A stretch of 56,726 bases of DNA. Origin: Anaerovibrio lipolyticus. Its GTDB lineage: Bacteria; Bacillota; Negativicutes; Selenomonadales; Selenomonadaceae. Each line of letters begins with the position of its first letter. The first letter of the stretch is position 1. Under the pieces are notes generated by a model that did no database searches, was not told where the DNA came from, and saw only the letters and a list, made by a program, of their open reading frames with translations. The stretch spans positions 1-56,726 of the forward strand of contig NZ_JADYTY010000011.1 of the NCBI RefSeq assembly GCF_021531495.1. The letters are read 5' to 3'. This document shows, piece by piece, positions 8,279-18,709 of the stretch. A program made the translations under genes and the position numbers.

Positions 8279-10357
8279 GTGGCTAGAGAGTTTTCACTTG
8301 AAAAGACTCGTAACATCGGTATCATGGCGCACATCGATGCCGGTAAGACTACTACTACCGAGCGTATTCTCTTCTACACTGGTATCAATCACAAAATCGG
8401 TGAGGTTCATGAAGGCGCAGCTACCATGGACTGGATGGCTCAGGAGCAGGAGCGTGGTATTACCATTACCTCCGCAGCTACCACCTGCCATTGGAAGAAT
8501 CATCGTATCAACATCATTGATACCCCAGGTCACGTTGACTTTACTGTAGAGGTTGAGCGTTCTCTGAGAGTATTGGACGGTGCTGTAGCAGTTCTGACTG
8601 CTCGCGGCGGCGTTGAGCCTCAGACTGAGACCGTATGGCGTCAGGCTGAGAAATATAGCGTACCACGTATGGCCTACGTAAATAAGATGGACATTACTGG
8701 TGCAGATTTCTACAACGTTATCAAGATGATGAAGGAGCGTCTGAATGCCAATGCAGTTGCAATCCAGCTGCCAATTGGTGCTGAGGATGACTTCCAGGGC
8801 ATCATTGATCTCGTAAAGATGGAAGCTATCGTATATGAGGATGACCTGGGCAAGGTTGCTGATGAGGTAGCTATTCCTGAGGATATGCAGGATCTCGCTG
8901 AGGAATATCGTGAGAAACTGCTGGAGGCTGTAGCAGAAGTTGATGACAGCCTCATGGAGAAGTATCTTGGTGGCGAGGAGATTTCCGAGGAGGAAATCAA
9001 GACCGCTATCCGCAAAGCTACTATTGCCTGCAACATGTGCCCTGTAACCTGCGGTACTTCTTATCGCAACAAGGGTGTACAGCCTATGCTGGACGCTATT
9101 GTTGATTTCATGCCTGCTCCTACCGATATCCCTCCAATCAAGGGTGTAAATCCTGAGACTGGTGAGGAGGATCATCGTCCATCCAGTGACAGCGAGCCAT
9201 TTGCTGCTCTGGCATTCAAGATTATGGCTGATCCATTCGTTGGTAAGTTGGCATTCTTCCGTGTATACTCCGGTACTTTGTCCTCCGGCTCTTATGTATT
9301 TAACTCCACTAAGGGCAAGAAGGAGCGTATCGGCCGTATTCTCCAGATGCATGCTAACAACCGTAAGGAGTTGGACATCGTTTATAGCGGCGATATTGCT
9401 GCTGCTGTTGGTCTCAAGGATACCACCACTGGTGATACCCTCTGCGACGAGGCACATCCAATCATTCTGGAGTCCATGGAATTCCCAGATCCAGTTATTT
9501 CCGTAGCTGTAGAGCCAAAGACCAAGAACGACCAGGAGAAGATGGGCGTTGCCCTTCAGAAGCTGGCTGAGGAGGATCCTACCTTCCGCGTTCGCACTGA
9601 TGAGGAAACTGGTCAGACTATTATTTCCGGTATGGGCGAGCTCCATCTGGAGATTATCGTTGACCGTATGCTTCGTGAGTTCAAGGTTGACTGTGCAGTA
9701 GGTAACCCACAGGTTGCTTACCGTGAGACTATCCGCAAGGAAGTTGAGTGCGAAGGCAAGTTCGTGCGTCAGTCTGGTGGTCATGGTCAGTATGGTCATT
9801 GTAAGCTGCGTCTCATTCCACAGGAGCCTGGTGAAGGCTTCAGCTTCGAGAATCAGGTTGTTGGTGGTGCTATTCCTAAGGAATTCATCAACCCTATCGA
9901 AGCAGGTATCAAGCAGGCTATGGAGGGCGGTATTCTCGCCGGCTATCCTGTTGTTGATGTAAAGGCTATCGTATATGATGGTTCCTACCATGAGGTTGAC
10001 TCCTCTGAGGCTGCGTTCAAGGTTGCCGGTTCCATGGCATTCAAGAACGGTGCACTCAAGGCTAACCCTGTTATTCTGGAGCCAATCGTAAAGGTAGAGG
10101 TTATCGTTCCTGAGGAGTACATGGGCGATGTAATCGGTGACCTGAACTCCCGTCGCGGCCGTATCGAAGGTATGGAAGCCCGCAACGGTGCACAGGTAAT
10201 CAATGCATTTGTTCCTCTGTCTGGCATGTTCGGTTATTCCACCGACCTGCGCTCCAAGACTCAGGGCCGCGGTAACTACTCCATGGAAGTTTCTCACTAT
10301 GAGGAAGTTCCTAAGAATATTGCAGAAGGCATCATTGCTAAAAACAAAGGTGAATAA
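8279..10357 (+). CDS. fusA: Elongation factor G
   Basis: A 692-residue translocase GTPase. GTG 8279 follows AAGGAGCG. G1 is [15 protein letters not shown], switch I includes [14 protein letters not shown]3 is DTPGHVDF and G4 is NKMD. Domain IV carries [11 protein letters not shown] and the C-terminal domain ends near [16 protein letters not shown]. Length matches the single-copy EF-G of Firmicutes. A very long antisense frame (8294-10729) is a codon-bias shadow. Confidence 0.98.
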   Translation: MAREFSLEKTRNIGIMAHIDAGKTTTTERILFYTGINHKIGEVHEGAATMDWMAQEQERGITITSAATTCHWKNHRINIIDTPGHVDFTVEVERSLRVLDGAVAVLTARGGVEPQTETVWRQAEKYSVPRMAYVNKMDITGADFYNVIKMMKERLNANAVAIQLPIGAEDDFQGIIDLVKMEAIVYEDDLGKVADEVAIPEDMQDLAEEYREKLLEAVAEVDDSLMEKYLGGEEISEEEIKTAIRKATIACNMCPVTCGTSYRNKGVQPMLDAIVDFMPAPTDIPPIKGVNPETGEEDHRPSSDSEPFAALAFKIMADPFVGKLAFFRVYSGTLSSGSYVFNSTKGKKERIGRILQMHANNRKELDIVYSGDIAAAVGLKDTTTGDTLCDEAHPIILESMEFPDPVISVAVEPKTKNDQEKMGVALQKLAEEDPTFRVRTDEETGQTIISGMGELHLEIIVDRMLREFKVDCAVGNPQVAYRETIRKEVECEGKFVRQSGGHGQYGHCKLRLIPQEPGEGFSFENQVVGGAIPKEFINPIEAGIKQAMEGGILAGYPVVDVKAIVYDGSYHEVDSSEAAFKVAGSMAFKNGALKANPVILEPIVKVEVIVPEEYMGDVIGDLNSRRGRIEGMEARNGAQVINAFVPLSGMFGYSTDLRSKTQGRGNYSMEVSHYEEVPKNIAEGIIAKNKGE

Positions 10358-10372
10358 GGAGGAAATTTCTAA

Positions 10373-11560
10373 ATGGCAAAGGCTACATTCGAAAGAACTA
10401 AACCACATGTAAACATTGGTACTATCGGTCACGTTGACCATGGTAAGACTACCCTGACTGCAGCAATCACTAAGGTTCTGTCCGAGAAGGGTATGGCACA
10501 GTTTGAGGACTACGCTAACATCGATAAGGCTCCAGAGGAGAGAGAGCGTGGTATTACCATTAACACTGCACACGTAGAGTATGAGACTGACAAGCGTCAT
10601 TATGCTCACGTTGACTGCCCAGGCCATGCTGACTATGTAAAGAACATGATCACTGGTGCTGCTCAGATGGATGGTGCTATCCTGGTAGTTTCCGCTGCTG
10701 ATGGTCCTATGCCTCAGACTCGTGAGCACATCCTGCTGGCTCGCCAGGTTGGCGTTCCTGCTATGGTTGTATTCCTGAACAAGGTAGACCAGGTTGATGA
10801 TCCTGAGCTGCTTGAGCTGGTAGAGATGGAAGTTCGTGAGCTCCTGAGCTCCTACGATTTCCCTGGCGACGACATTCCTGTAGTTGCTGGTTCCGCTCTG
10901 GGTGCTCTGAATGGCGACGAGGAGCAGAAGGCTAACATCATGAAGCTGATGGATGCAGTAGATGAGTACATTCCTACTCCTACCCGTGACACTGATCTCC
11001 CATTCCTGATGCCTGTAGAGGACGTATTCACCATTACTGGTCGTGGTACTGTTGCTACTGGCCGTGTAGAGCGTGGTCAGCTGAACCTGAACGATACTGT
11101 TGAGATCGTTGGTATCGCTGAGGAGATTAAGTCCACTGTTGTAACTGGTATCGAGATGTTCCGCAAGCTGCTGCCAAGCGCACAGGCTGGTGATAACATC
11201 GGTGCTCTACTCCGTGGTGTTGACCGTAAGGAGATTCAGCGTGGTCAGGTTCTGGCAAAGCCAGGTTCCATTCATCCACACACCAAGTTCAAGGGTCAGG
11301 TTTATGTACTGACTAAGGAAGAAGGCGGCCGTCATACCCCATTCTTCAACAACTATCGTCCTCAGTTCTATTTCCGTACCACTGACGTTACCGGTGTTGT
11401 AAGTCTGCCAGAGGGTACTGAGATGGTTATGCCTGGCGATAACGTAGAGATGTCTGTAGAGCTCATCACTCCAATCGCTATTGAGGCTGGTCTGCGCTTC
11501 GCTATCCGTGAGGGTGGTCACACTGTAGGTGCTGGCCGTGTTACCGAGATCGACGCTTAA
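10373..11560 (+). CDS. tuf: Elongation factor Tu
   Basis: A 395-residue GTPase that delivers aminoacyl-tRNA. G1 is [10 protein letters not shown], switch I contains [17 protein letters not shown]3 is DCPGHADY, G4 is NKVD. The C-terminal barrel includes [27 protein letters not shown] lies 15 bases after fusA. The kirromycin-contact region is standard. The gene is followed by a long hairpin that separates str from the S10 operon. Confidence 0.98.
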   Translation: MAKATFERTKPHVNIGTIGHVDHGKTTLTAAITKVLSEKGMAQFEDYANIDKAPEERERGITINTAHVEYETDKRHYAHVDCPGHADYVKNMITGAAQMDGAILVVSAADGPMPQTREHILLARQVGVPAMVVFLNKVDQVDDPELLELVEMEVRELLSSYDFPGDDIPVVAGSALGALNGDEEQKANIMKLMDAVDEYIPTPTRDTDLPFLMPVEDVFTITGRGTVATGRVERGQLNLNDTVEIVGIAEEIKSTVVTGIEMFRKLLPSAQAGDNIGALLRGVDRKEIQRGQVLAKPGSIHPHTKFKGQVYVLTKEEGGRHTPFFNNYRPQFYFRTTDVTGVVSLPEGTEMVMPGDNVEMSVELITPIAIEAGLRFAIREGGHTVGAGRVTEIDA

Positions 11561-11596
11561 TTTGCGCTTTTTGGTAAAGTCCAAGTAAATTATTTC

Positions 11597-11639
11597 CTTA
11601 ATATAAGGGCGGCTATCTTAGTCGCCCTTATAATTAAGG
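11597..11639 (+). terminator. Long hairpin after tuf
   Basis: The arms CCTTAATATAAGGGCG and CGCCCTTATAATTAAGG pair almost perfectly (one bulge) around an 11-nt loop. The T-run after it is weak (GGTTTTAT), so it may be a terminator or a processing/stability hairpin. Confidence 0.7.
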
Positions 11640-11655
11640 TTTTATATTATTTTTA

Positions 11656-11685
11656 TTGACGGAAATAATATGTGTATGTTACAAT
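11656..11685 (+). promoter_or_regulatory. S10 operon promoter
   Basis: TTGACG (11656-11661) and TACAAT (11680-11685) are separated by 18 bases, directly after the tuf hairpin and about 140 bases before rpsJ. Confidence 0.7.
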
Positions 11686-11691
11686 AAGAAG

Positions 11692-11827
11692 CGGTGTGCT
11701 TCTAAGTAAAAGTACCCCTGATGCGATGACGTGGTAGATGGCTTGACAGGACATATGGGCCTGATCAAGGGAACTATTACGGAGAAATGTTTGGGCCTGG
11801 AGCCCGGACGAGAAGGAGGAAAATAAA
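11692..11827 (+). promoter_or_regulatory. Structured 5' leader of the S10 operon
   Basis: About 135 nt without a reading frame. Visible hairpins are AGAAGC/GCTTCT (11687-11703, at the predicted transcript start), CTTGACAGG/CCTGATCAAG (11742-11769) and GGGC/GCCC (11793-11805). The last lies just before the rpsJ ribosome-binding site AGAAGGAGG. The shape suggests autogenous control by a ribosomal protein, as L4 does in gamma-proteobacteria, but I do not recognise a described motif. Confidence 0.5.
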
Positions 11828-12139
11828 TTGTCTAAGCAGCAGAAAATCAGAATCCGTTTAAAGGCTTATGATCACAAAGCACTGGACCAGAGCGCAGTAA
11901 AGATTGTTGAGACTGCCAAGAGAACCGGCGCTAGTGTATCCGGCCCAATTCCACTCCCAACTGAGAAGCAGATTTACACTATTCTGCGTTCCCCACATGT
12001 AAATAAGGACTCCCGTGAGCAGTTCGAGATGAGAACTCACAAGCGCCTTATTGACGTGCTGGACCCAACTTCCAAGACTGTAGATGCACTCACCCGTCTT
12101 GAGTTGCCAGCAGGTGTGGATATCGAACTTAAATTGTAA
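11828..12139 (+). CDS. rpsJ: 30S ribosomal protein S10
   Basis: A 103-residue protein starting at TTG 11828 with AGAAGGAGG upstream. [17 protein letters not shown] and [20 protein letters not shown] are diagnostic. First gene of the S10 operon. The non-ATG start is one of several in this cluster. Confidence 0.97.
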   Translation: MSKQQKIRIRLKAYDHKALDQSAVKIVETAKRTGASVSGPIPLPTEKQIYTILRSPHVNKDSREQFEMRTHKRLIDVLDPTSKTVDALTRLELPAGVDIELKL

Positions 12140-12153
12140 TAGGAGGTGGAATG

Positions 12154-12798
12154 ATGGCTAAAGCAATTTTAGGTAGAAAGCTGGGCATGACTCAGATCTT
12201 TACTGAAGAAGGTCAGGTCGTTCCAGTAACAGTTGTTGAGTCTGGTAACAACGTTGTTGTCCAGAATAAGACTGTTGAAAATGATGGTTATAATGCAATT
12301 CAGATTGGCTTCGGCGCAATCAAAGAATCCAAGGTAAATAGCCCAATGAAGGGTCATTTCGCAAAAGCTGGCGTAGCTCCAGTAAAGTTCATTCGCGAGA
12401 TGCGCTTGGAGAATGCTTCTGAATATAACGTTGGTGACACCATCGGCGTTGACATATTTTCCGCCGGAGAATTAGTTGACGTAACTGGTACTTCCAAGGG
12501 CAAGGGTTTTGCCGGTGGTATCAAGCGTCATAATTTTGCACGTGGACCAATGGGACATGGTTCCAAGTCTCATCGTGAGCCTGGTTCTACAGGTGCGATG
12601 ATCAGTGGTCACGGTGGCCGTGTATTGAAGGGCAAGAAGCTGCCAGGTCATATGGGCAGCGAGAAGGTTACTGTACAGCGTTTGACTGTTGTTAGAGTTG
12701 ATGCTGACCGCAACCTGCTCCTCATCAAGGGCGCAATTCCTGGTCCAAAGAAGGGCCTCGTAGTTGTAAAGAGCACCGTTAAGCCGGGCAAAAACTAA
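12154..12798 (+). CDS. rplC: 50S ribosomal protein L3
   Basis: A 214-residue protein near the peptidyl-transferase centre. ATG 12154 gives a 7-base gap to AGGAGG; ATG 12151 directly before it is the alternative. It opens [20 protein letters not shown] and has [19 protein letters not shown] and [20 protein letters not shown]. Normal length and place. Confidence 0.97.
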   Translation: MAKAILGRKLGMTQIFTEEGQVVPVTVVESGNNVVVQNKTVENDGYNAIQIGFGAIKESKVNSPMKGHFAKAGVAPVKFIREMRLENASEYNVGDTIGVDIFSAGELVDVTGTSKGKGFAGGIKRHNFARGPMGHGSKSHREPGSTGAMISGHGGRVLKGKKLPGHMGSEKVTVQRLTVVRVDADRNLLLIKGAIPGPKKGLVVVKSTVKPGKN

Positions 12799-12820
12799 TT
12801 CGGAAGGAGGATAAGAAATA

Positions 12821-13444
12821 ATGCCTACAGTAGCAGTTTATGATATCAAGAACCAGCAGGTTGGAGATATCGAATTGAATGAAAATATTTTTGGCGTAGA
12901 AGTGAATGCAGGCCTCCTGCACCAGGCAGTTGTTATGCAGCTGGCTTCCCAGCGTCTTGGTAATCATGCAACCAAGACTCGTGGTATGGTAAGAGGCGGC
13001 GGCCGTAAGCCTTGGAAGCAGAAGGGTACCGGTCGTGCACGCAGTGGTTCCACCCGTTCCCCTATCTGGGTAGGTGGCGGTACTGTATTTGGTCCTGCTC
13101 CTCGCTCCTATTCCTTCAGCATGCCTCGTAAGCAGCGTCGTCTTGCTCTCAAGTGCGCACTGTCCGACAAGGTAGCCAACGGCCAGTTGGTAGTATTGGA
13201 CAGCATTGATTTCGCAGCTCCAAAGACCAAGGCAGTTGTTGAGATGCTGAATAGCTTTGATGTTGATAAGAAGGCTCTGATCATTACAGCTGATTATGTT
13301 GAGAATGTTGATAAGTCTTCCCGTAATATCCCTGGTGTTAAGACTATTAACACTATCGGCCTGAATGTATTTGACATCCTGAACGCTAACAAGCTGTTCA
13401 TCACTAAGGATGCTATTGCTCGTATTGAGGAGGTATATGCATAA
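12821..13444 (+). CDS. rplD: 50S ribosomal protein L4
   Basis: A 207-residue tunnel protein. [20 protein letters not shown] is the diagnostic loop. The last base of the TAA stop is the A of the rplW ATG, so the two are translationally coupled. L4 would be the candidate regulator if the S10 leader is autogenously controlled. Confidence 0.97.
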   Translation: MPTVAVYDIKNQQVGDIELNENIFGVEVNAGLLHQAVVMQLASQRLGNHATKTRGMVRGGGRKPWKQKGTGRARSGSTRSPIWVGGGTVFGPAPRSYSFSMPRKQRRLALKCALSDKVANGQLVVLDSIDFAAPKTKAVVEMLNSFDVDKKALIITADYVENVDKSSRNIPGVKTINTIGLNVFDILNANKLFITKDAIARIEEVYA

Positions 13445-13725
13445 TGGAAGCACGCGACATCATTATCCGTCCTCTGATTACTGAAAAGAGCACTACTCTC
13501 ATGGCTGAGGGCAAATATGTATTTGAGGTAGCTAAGGCTGCCAACAAGATTGAGATTGCTAAGGCAATTTCTCAGATCTTCAACGTAAAGGTTGTATCTG
13601 TAAATACCGTTAACGTTGAGGGTAAGGTAAAGCGCATGGGCCGTTCCATCGGCAAGCGCTCTGACTACAAGAAAGCAATCGTGAAGCTCGCTGCTGGCGA
13701 GACTATCGAGTTCTTTGAAGCTTAA
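13444..13725 (+). CDS. rplW: 50S ribosomal protein L23
   Basis: A 93-residue protein at the tunnel exit. [34 protein letters not shown] and [20 protein letters not shown] mark the family. Coupled to rplD by a TAATG overlap. Confidence 0.96.
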   Translation: MEARDIIIRPLITEKSTTLMAEGKYVFEVAKAANKIEIAKAISQIFNVKVVSVNTVNVEGKVKRMGRSIGKRSDYKKAIVKLAAGETIEFFEA

Positions 13726-13747
13726 TAGGGAAAAGGAGGTTAATTAA

Positions 13748-14575
13748 GTGGCAATAAAGAGTTTTAAACCATATTCCGCAGGTAGACGTTTCATGACTGT
13801 AGCGTCTTTTGATGAGATTACTACTGATAAGCCTGAAAAATCCCTCGTTGAGCGTCTCAAGAAGAACGGTGGCCGTAATCAGCAGGGTAGATTGACCGTT
13901 CGCCATCAGGGTGGCGGCCATAAGCGTCTGTATCGTATCATTGATTTCAAGCGCAACAAGGATGGTATTCCAGCCAAGGTTGCTACTATCGAGTACGATC
14001 CAAACCGCAGTGCACGTATTGCACTTTTGAACTATGCAGACGGTGAGAAGCGTTATATCATCGCTCCTAACGGTCTGAAGGTTGGCGACCAGGTTATGTC
14101 CGGCCCAGAGGCTGACATTAAGCCAGGTAACGCTCTTCCACTGAAGAACATTCCAGTTGGTACTCTGCTCCACAACGTTGAGTTGAAGATCGGTGCTGGT
14201 GCTCAGCTGGTTCGCTCCGCTGGTGCTTATGCACAGCTCATGGCTATTGAGGGTGACTATGCTACTCTCCGTATGCCATCCGGTGAAATGCGCAAGGTAC
14301 ATGTTAACTGCCGTGCAACTATCGGCGTAGTTGGCAATGCTGAGCACATGAACATCACTATTGGTAAAGCAGGTCGTGCTCGTTGGATGGGTAAGCGTCC
14401 AGAGAACCGCGGCGTTGCTATGAACCCTAATGACCATCCACATGGTGGTGGTGAGGGTCGTTCCCCAGTTGGCCGCAAGCATCCTGTTACTAAATGGGGT
14501 AAGTGCGCTATGGGTGCCAAGACCCGTCGTAAGAAGGCTTCTGATAAGTTAATTATTAAAGGCCGTACCAAATAA
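13748..14575 (+). CDS. rplB: 50S ribosomal protein L2
   Basis: A 275-residue protein of the subunit interface, starting at GTG 13748 after AAAGGAGG. It contains [36 protein letters not shown] and [18 protein letters not shown], which includes the conserved histidine important for peptidyl transfer. Length is typical. Confidence 0.97.
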   Translation: MAIKSFKPYSAGRRFMTVASFDEITTDKPEKSLVERLKKNGGRNQQGRLTVRHQGGGHKRLYRIIDFKRNKDGIPAKVATIEYDPNRSARIALLNYADGEKRYIIAPNGLKVGDQVMSGPEADIKPGNALPLKNIPVGTLLHNVELKIGAGAQLVRSAGAYAQLMAIEGDYATLRMPSGEMRKVHVNCRATIGVVGNAEHMNITIGKAGRARWMGKRPENRGVAMNPNDHPHGGGEGRSPVGRKHPVTKWGKCAMGAKTRRKKASDKLIIKGRTK

Positions 14576-14603
14576 GTGATAATCACCGGAAGGAGGAAAT
14601 AAA

Positions 14604-14885
14604 TTGTCAAGATCTGTTAAAAAGGGACCTTATGTTCATGAAAGCTTAACTAAGAAGATTGATGCCCTGAACGAAGCTAACGACAAGAAGGTTGTAAAGA
14701 CCTGGTCCAGAAGCTCCACTATTCTGCCAACTTTTGTTGGTCATACTATCGCAGTACACGATGGTCGCAAGCATGTTCCTGTTTATGTAACTGAGGACAT
14801 GGTTGGCCATAAGCTTGGTGAGTTTGCACCAACCCGTACTTTTAAGGGCCATGCCGGTGAAGAGAGAAAGACCGGTCTTAGATAA
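14604..14885 (+). CDS. rpsS: 30S ribosomal protein S19
   Basis: A 93-residue head protein with a TTG start and GGAAGGAGG upstream. [33 protein letters not shown] and [16 protein letters not shown] are intact. Confidence 0.97.
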   Translation: MSRSVKKGPYVHESLTKKIDALNEANDKKVVKTWSRSSTILPTFVGHTIAVHDGRKHVPVYVTEDMVGHKLGEFAPTRTFKGHAGEERKTGLR

Positions 14886-14910
14886 GTTGATTTGAAAGGA
14901 GGATTCCTCT

Positions 14911-15243
14911 GTGGAAGCAAAAGCAGTTGCTAAAAATGTTCGCATTGCACCTCGCAAGGTTCGCGTTGTTATGAATCTCATTCGTGGCAAGAAGGTTGCT
15001 GATGCATTTGCGATTTTGAAGTTCACTCCAAAAGTAGGTAGTGAAGCTATATATAAGGTTCTCAAGTCTGCAGTAGCAAACGCTGAGAACAATTTCGACA
15101 TGAACGTTGATAACCTCTATGTATCTTCCTGTTTCGTAGATGAGGGACCAACTATGAAGCGTATTCATCCACGCTCTCGTGGTCAGGCTTTCAAGATTTT
15201 GAAGCGCACTTCCCACATCACTGTAGCAGTAGAAGAAAACTAA
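14911..15243 (+). CDS. rplV: 50S ribosomal protein L22
   Basis: A 110-residue exit-tunnel protein with a GTG start and AAAGGAGG upstream. [20 protein letters not shown] and [18 protein letters not shown] identify it. The beta-hairpin region shows no deletion of the macrolide-resistance kind. Confidence 0.97.
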   Translation: MEAKAVAKNVRIAPRKVRVVMNLIRGKKVADAFAILKFTPKVGSEAIYKVLKSAVANAENNFDMNVDNLYVSSCFVDEGPTMKRIHPRSRGQAFKILKRTSHITVAVEEN

Positions 15244-15261
15244 TAAAGGAGGGTATTAACT

Positions 15262-15930
15262 TTGGGTCAGAAAGTAAATCCGCATGGTATAAGACTTGGC
15301 ATCGTAAAGACTTGGGATGCTAAGTGGTATGCTGGCAAAGATTTTGCAGCAAACCTGCATGAAGATATTAAAATCCGTGAGCATTTGCAGAATACTCTGC
15401 AGAGCGCCGGAGTTTCCAAGATTGAGACTGAGCGTTCCAAGAACCGTCTGAAGCTGACTATCCATACTGCAAAGCCAGGCATGGTTATCGGCCGTGGTGG
15501 TTCCGGAATCGAGCAGGTAAAGGCTGGACTGAAGAAGTTCACCGACTGCAATGTTGACATCAATATTGCAGAGATTAAGCAGCCAGATATGGATGCAACT
15601 TTGGTAGCAAAGAGCATTGCTGAGTCCCTGGAGCGTCGTATTGCCTTCCGTCGTGCTATGAAGCAGGCTGTAGGCCGCACTATGCGTCTGGGCGCAAAGG
15701 GTATCAAGGTTATGGTTAGCGGCCGTCTCGGCGGTGCTGAAATTGCCCGTAGCGAGTCCTATCGTGAGGGTTCCATTCCTCTGCACACCCTGAGAGCAGA
15801 CATTGACTATGGTACTTACGAGGCAGCAACTACCTATGGTCGTATTGGCGTTAAAGTTTGGATCTTCAAGGGTGAGGTCCTTCCTGAGAAGAAGCAGCGT
15901 ACTGCTGCTGTTGAAGGGAGCGAAGCTTAA
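15262..15930 (+). CDS. rpsC: 30S ribosomal protein S3
   Basis: A 222-residue protein with a TTG start and AAAGGAGG upstream. It opens [20 protein letters not shown], has a KH RNA-binding domain with [13 protein letters not shown], and a C-terminal domain with [13 protein letters not shown]. Its TAA overlaps the rplP ATG as TAATG. Confidence 0.97.
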   Translation: MGQKVNPHGIRLGIVKTWDAKWYAGKDFAANLHEDIKIREHLQNTLQSAGVSKIETERSKNRLKLTIHTAKPGMVIGRGGSGIEQVKAGLKKFTDCNVDINIAEIKQPDMDATLVAKSIAESLERRIAFRRAMKQAVGRTMRLGAKGIKVMVSGRLGGAEIARSESYREGSIPLHTLRADIDYGTYEAATTYGRIGVKVWIFKGEVLPEKKQRTAAVEGSEA

Positions 15931-16376
15931 TGTTATTACCAAAGAGAGTTAAATATCGCAAGCAGTTCCGTGGTCGTATGAAGGGTAAGGCACAGCGCGG
16001 TAACAAGGTTTCCCATGGTGATTATGGTCTTGTTGCACTGGAGCCAGCTTGGATTACTAACCGTCAGATTGAGGCAGCCCGTATTGCTATGACCCGTTAC
16101 ATCAAGCGTGGTGGTCAGGTTTGGATCAAGATTTTCCCTGACAAGCCTGTAACTGCAAAGCCAGCTGAGACCCGTATGGGTTCCGGTAAGGGCTCACCTG
16201 AGTACTGGGTAGCAGTAGTAAAGCCAGGTCGCGTTCTCTTCGAGATGGATGGCGTGACTAAGGAAGTAGCAGCTGAAGCAATGCGTCTTGCAGCTCACAA
16301 GCTTCCAATCAAGTGCAAGTTTGTAACTCGCGAAGAGACTGAAAAGGCAGAGGGCGGTGAAGTAAATGAAGGTTAA
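15930..16376 (+). CDS. rplP: 50S ribosomal protein L16
   Basis: A 148-residue protein near the tRNA A site. It opens [20 protein letters not shown] and includes [20 protein letters not shown]. Overlaps rpsC by one base and rpmC by 11 bases. Arg in FRGRMKG and the GSGKG loop are intact. Confidence 0.96.
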   Translation: MLLPKRVKYRKQFRGRMKGKAQRGNKVSHGDYGLVALEPAWITNRQIEAARIAMTRYIKRGGQVWIKIFPDKPVTAKPAETRMGSGKGSPEYWVAVVKPGRVLFEMDGVTKEVAAEAMRLAAHKLPIKCKFVTREETEKAEGGEVNEG

Positions 16377-16557
16377 TGAGATTAGAGATTTGAGCGCTGA
16401 GGAACTTAACCAGAAACTTGCTTCTCTCAAAGAGGAGTTGTTCAACCTCCGTTTCCAGCTGGCTACTGGTCAGTTGGAGAACCCAATGCGTATCAAGGAA
16501 GTAAAGAAGACTATTGCCCGCATTAAGACTGTACAGACTGAGCAGGCTAAGGCTTGA
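16366..16557 (+). CDS. rpmC: 50S ribosomal protein L29
   Basis: A 63-residue helical-hairpin protein: [20 protein letters not shown] and [20 protein letters not shown]. Overlaps rplP by 11 bases, so probably coupled. Confidence 0.96.
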   Translation: MKVNEIRDLSAEELNQKLASLKEELFNLRFQLATGQLENPMRIKEVKKTIARIKTVQTEQAKA

Positions 16558-16602
16558 TTTGATTCGACATAATAAGATACGTATTAGGAAGGAGGCTCCT
16601 TA

Positions 16603-16860
16603 ATGAGCGAGAGAAATGAACGCAAGACTAAAGTTGGTAAGGTAGTAAGCGACAAGATGGACAAGACTGTTGTTGTAGCAGTTGAGGATATCGAGCAGCA
16701 TGCACTTTATAAGAAGGCCGTTAAGAAGACTGTAAAGTTCAAGGCCCATGATGAAAATAACGAGGCTCATGTTGGCGACATCGTTTCCCTGATGGAAACC
16801 CGCCCACTGTCCAAGGATAAGCGTTGGAGAGTTGTAGAGATCGTTGAGAAAGCAAGATAA
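16603..16860 (+). CDS. rpsQ: 30S ribosomal protein S17
   Basis: An 85-residue primary 16S rRNA binder. [20 protein letters not shown] and [20 protein letters not shown] match the family. GGAAGGAGG precedes ATG 16603. Confidence 0.96.
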   Translation: MSERNERKTKVGKVVSDKMDKTVVVAVEDIEQHALYKKAVKKTVKFKAHDENNEAHVGDIVSLMETRPLSKDKRWRVVEIVEKAR

Positions 16861-16896
16861 TTTCCGTTGGGAAATTCTGGTTGAGGAGGTTAACTG

Positions 16897-17265
16897 ATGA
16901 TTCAGCAACAGACTTTACTCAATGTTGGCGACAACACCGGTGCTAAGGAAATCATGTGCATCCGTGTATTGGGCGGCTCTTATCGCAAGTATGCTAACAT
17001 TGGTGATATAATCGTGGCTGCAGTAAAATCTGCATCCCCTGGCGGCGTCGTTAAGAAGGGCGACGTTGTTAAGGCCGTAGTAGTTCGTAGCAAGAAGGGC
17101 CTGCGTCGCAATGACGGTTCCTACATTCGCTTTGATGAGAATGCAGCCGTTATTATCAAGGAGGATAAGACTCCTAAGGGTACCCGTATTTTTGGGCCAG
17201 TAGCGAGAGAGCTTCGTGAGAAGGATTTCATGAAGATCGTATCTCTGGCTCCAGAAGTTCTTTAA
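16897..17265 (+). CDS. rplN: 50S ribosomal protein L14
   Basis: A 122-residue protein at the subunit interface. [40 protein letters not shown] and [20 protein letters not shown] are diagnostic. It starts 36 bases after rpsQ with TGAGGAGG. Confidence 0.97.
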   Translation: MIQQQTLLNVGDNTGAKEIMCIRVLGGSYRKYANIGDIIVAAVKSASPGGVVKKGDVVKAVVVRSKKGLRRNDGSYIRFDENAAVIIKEDKTPKGTRIFGPVARELREKDFMKIVSLAPEVL

Positions 17266-17282
17266 TGTGAGGAGGTGCGACT

Positions 17283-17615
17283 TTGGCAATTACAAAACTG
17301 CATGTAAAGAAGGGTGATACCGTTCTGGTATTGTCCGGTAAAGATAAAGGCCAGCAGGGCAAGGTTATCCAGGCTCTGCCAAAGAAGGGTAAGGTTGTAG
17401 TAGAGGGCGTTAACAAGATTAAGCGTCACACTAAGCCTAACCAGAGCGCTCCTCAGGGTGGCATTATCACCAAGGAGGCTCCTATGTTTGCAGCAAAGGT
17501 TATGTTGGTTTGCCCAGCTTGCGGCAAGGCTACTCGTGTTGCTCACAAGGAAGTAAACGGCAAAAATGTTCGTGCGTGCAAGAAGTGCGGCGAAGTTATC
17601 GATCAGACTAAATAA
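17283..17615 (+). CDS. rplX: 50S ribosomal protein L24
   Basis: A 110-residue assembly-initiator protein with a TTG start and GAGGAGGTG upstream. [20 protein letters not shown] is the KOW motif, followed by [15 protein letters not shown]. The C-terminus keeps a four-cysteine pattern (CPACGK and CKKCG), consistent with a zinc-ribbon form. Confidence 0.96.
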   Translation: MAITKLHVKKGDTVLVLSGKDKGQQGKVIQALPKKGKVVVEGVNKIKRHTKPNQSAPQGGIITKEAPMFAAKVMLVCPACGKATRVAHKEVNGKNVRACKKCGEVIDQTK

Positions 17616-17637
17616 GAAAGGAAAGGAGGATATCTAG

Positions 17638-18177
17638 TTGGATAGATTACAGGAAAAGTATATCAATGAGGTTGTTCCTGCATTGACTGAAAAGTTCGGC
17701 TACAAGAATGTTATGGAACTCCCTAAAATCGCAAAGATCATCATTAACATGGGTGTTGGCGAGGCTGTAGGCAACCCTAAGGCTCTCGACGCTGCTGTTA
17801 ACGATTTGACCATTATTGCTGGTCAGAAGCCAATCCTCACCAGAGCTAAGAAGTCTCTGGCTGCTTGGAAGCTTCGTCAGGGCATGCCTATCGGCGCAAA
17901 GGTTACTCTGCGTGGTGTTCGCATGTATCAGTTCCTGGACAAGTTCATGAACGTAGCATTGCCTCGCGTTCGTGACTTCCGTGGTATCAGTGCCAATTCT
18001 TTCGACGGTCGTGGCAACTACGCAATCGGCTTGAAGGAGCAGCTCATTTTCCCTGAAATTGAGTATGATAAGATTGATAAGCTCCGTGGTATGAACATTG
18101 TTGTTGTTACCACTGCAAAGACCGATGAGGAAGCTCGCGAGCTCTTGAAGCTCATGGGCATGCCTTTCAAAGCATAA
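17638..18177 (+). CDS. rplE: 50S ribosomal protein L5
   Basis: A 179-residue 5S rRNA-binding protein starting at TTG 17638 after [44 protein letters not shown] and [20 protein letters not shown] mark the family. Normal length. Confidence 0.97.
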   Translation: MDRLQEKYINEVVPALTEKFGYKNVMELPKIAKIIINMGVGEAVGNPKALDAAVNDLTIIAGQKPILTRAKKSLAAWKLRQGMPIGAKVTLRGVRMYQFLDKFMNVALPRVRDFRGISANSFDGRGNYAIGLKEQLIFPEIEYDKIDKLRGMNIVVVTTAKTDEEARELLKLMGMPFKA

Positions 18178-18195
18178 GGATAGGGGGTACTGACT

Positions 18196-18381
18196 GTGGC
18201 CAAGAAGGCAATGATTGAAAAGTGGAGCAAGGAGCCTAAGTTCCCTGTTCGCCAGTATAACAGATGTAAGATTTGCGGTCGTCCGCACGGTTATATCAGA
18301 AAGTTCGATATGTGCCGTATTTGTTTCAGAGAGCAGAGCTACAAGGGTGCCATTCCTGGCGTAACTAAGGCTAGCTGGTAA
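18196..18381 (+). CDS. rpsN: 30S ribosomal protein S14, zinc-binding type
   Basis: A 61-residue type Z S14 with a GTG start. The zinc site is CKICGRPHG and CRICFRE (two CxxC pairs). It ends with IPGVTKASW as expected for a full-length gene. In the standard spc operon rpsH follows within about 30 bases; here the next 390 bases are non-coding, then a restriction-modification locus begins. No rpsH-L6-L18-S5-secY genes occur anywhere in the window. Confidence 0.97.
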   Translation: MAKKAMIEKWSKEPKFPVRQYNRCKICGRPHGYIRKFDMCRICFREQSYKGAIPGVTKASW

Positions 18382-18399
18382 TATACAGTACGAACTATA

Positions 18400-18674
18400 A
18401 CGAGGTGTCCGATGTCCCCCACCTCTATGGGTGGCGGGGTGTTGTGCTAATGACAGGGTTGAGCTAATATCTCCACCCTCGTCGAAACCCCATTGAAAGA
18501 AAATGCAGAGGCATTTTCTTTGAATAATGTAGGGGTTATAAGAAAAGCTCTCCCAGTAAAGGGAGTGCTGCTTAGGGATTTTCTAAAACAAGAGAATTTT
18601 TGACCGGCACTCTTCAAGCGGAGGCACAAACTAAAGATCACACCGAAGGATAAAACCTTTAGTGTGGTCTTTTT
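18400..18674 (+). ncRNA. Candidate structured non-coding RNA at the left edge of the island
   Basis: No credible gene lies here, but the folding signal is dense. Hairpins read in order are CCCCCACC/GGTGGCGGGG (18416-18438), AGGGT-GAG/CTC-ACCCT (18455-18479), a nested AACCCC...GGGGTT (18486-18537) enclosing a perfect 11-bp stem AAAGAAAATGC/GCATTTTCTTT, CTCCC/GGGAG (18550-18565), and GAGTGC/GCACTC (18563-18612) enclosing another stem. An intrinsic terminator follows at 18633-18674. The order of hairpins, a CGTCGAAACCCC segment and a TTCAAG near the 3' end recall the right-end guide-scaffold RNAs of TnpB-type transposons, but no TnpB is encoded here and this resemblance is from memory. Confidence 0.5.
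18633..18674 (+). terminator. Terminator ending the structured RNA block
   Basis: AAAGATCACAC (18633-18643) pairs with GTGTGGTCTTT (18662-18672), with an inner AAGG/CCTT stem and a following T-run. Confidence 0.82.
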
Positions 18675-18709
18675 GTTGTTTAAACATGATTTACATTCAG
18701 TAACTTATT

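Noticed and set aside
8294-10729. 811-residue open frame antisense to fusA and tuf
   Set aside because: It covers two highly expressed genes whose codon bias keeps the opposite frame open; there is no start signal and no recognisable protein.
15256-18288. Several antisense frames over the ribosomal genes
   Set aside because: All are complements of strongly biased ribosomal genes; none has a ribosome-binding site or known motif.
18400-18405. GAGGTG near the left edge and GAGGTG at about 33844-33849 as a possible recombinase att core
   Set aside because: The hexamer is a Shine-Dalgarno sequence that occurs by chance before genes; no longer shared sequence supports an att site.
18447-18641. 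64-residue minus-strand frame in the structured non-coding block
   Set aside because: No start signal, low-complexity content, and it runs through the hairpins that better explain the sequence as RNA.
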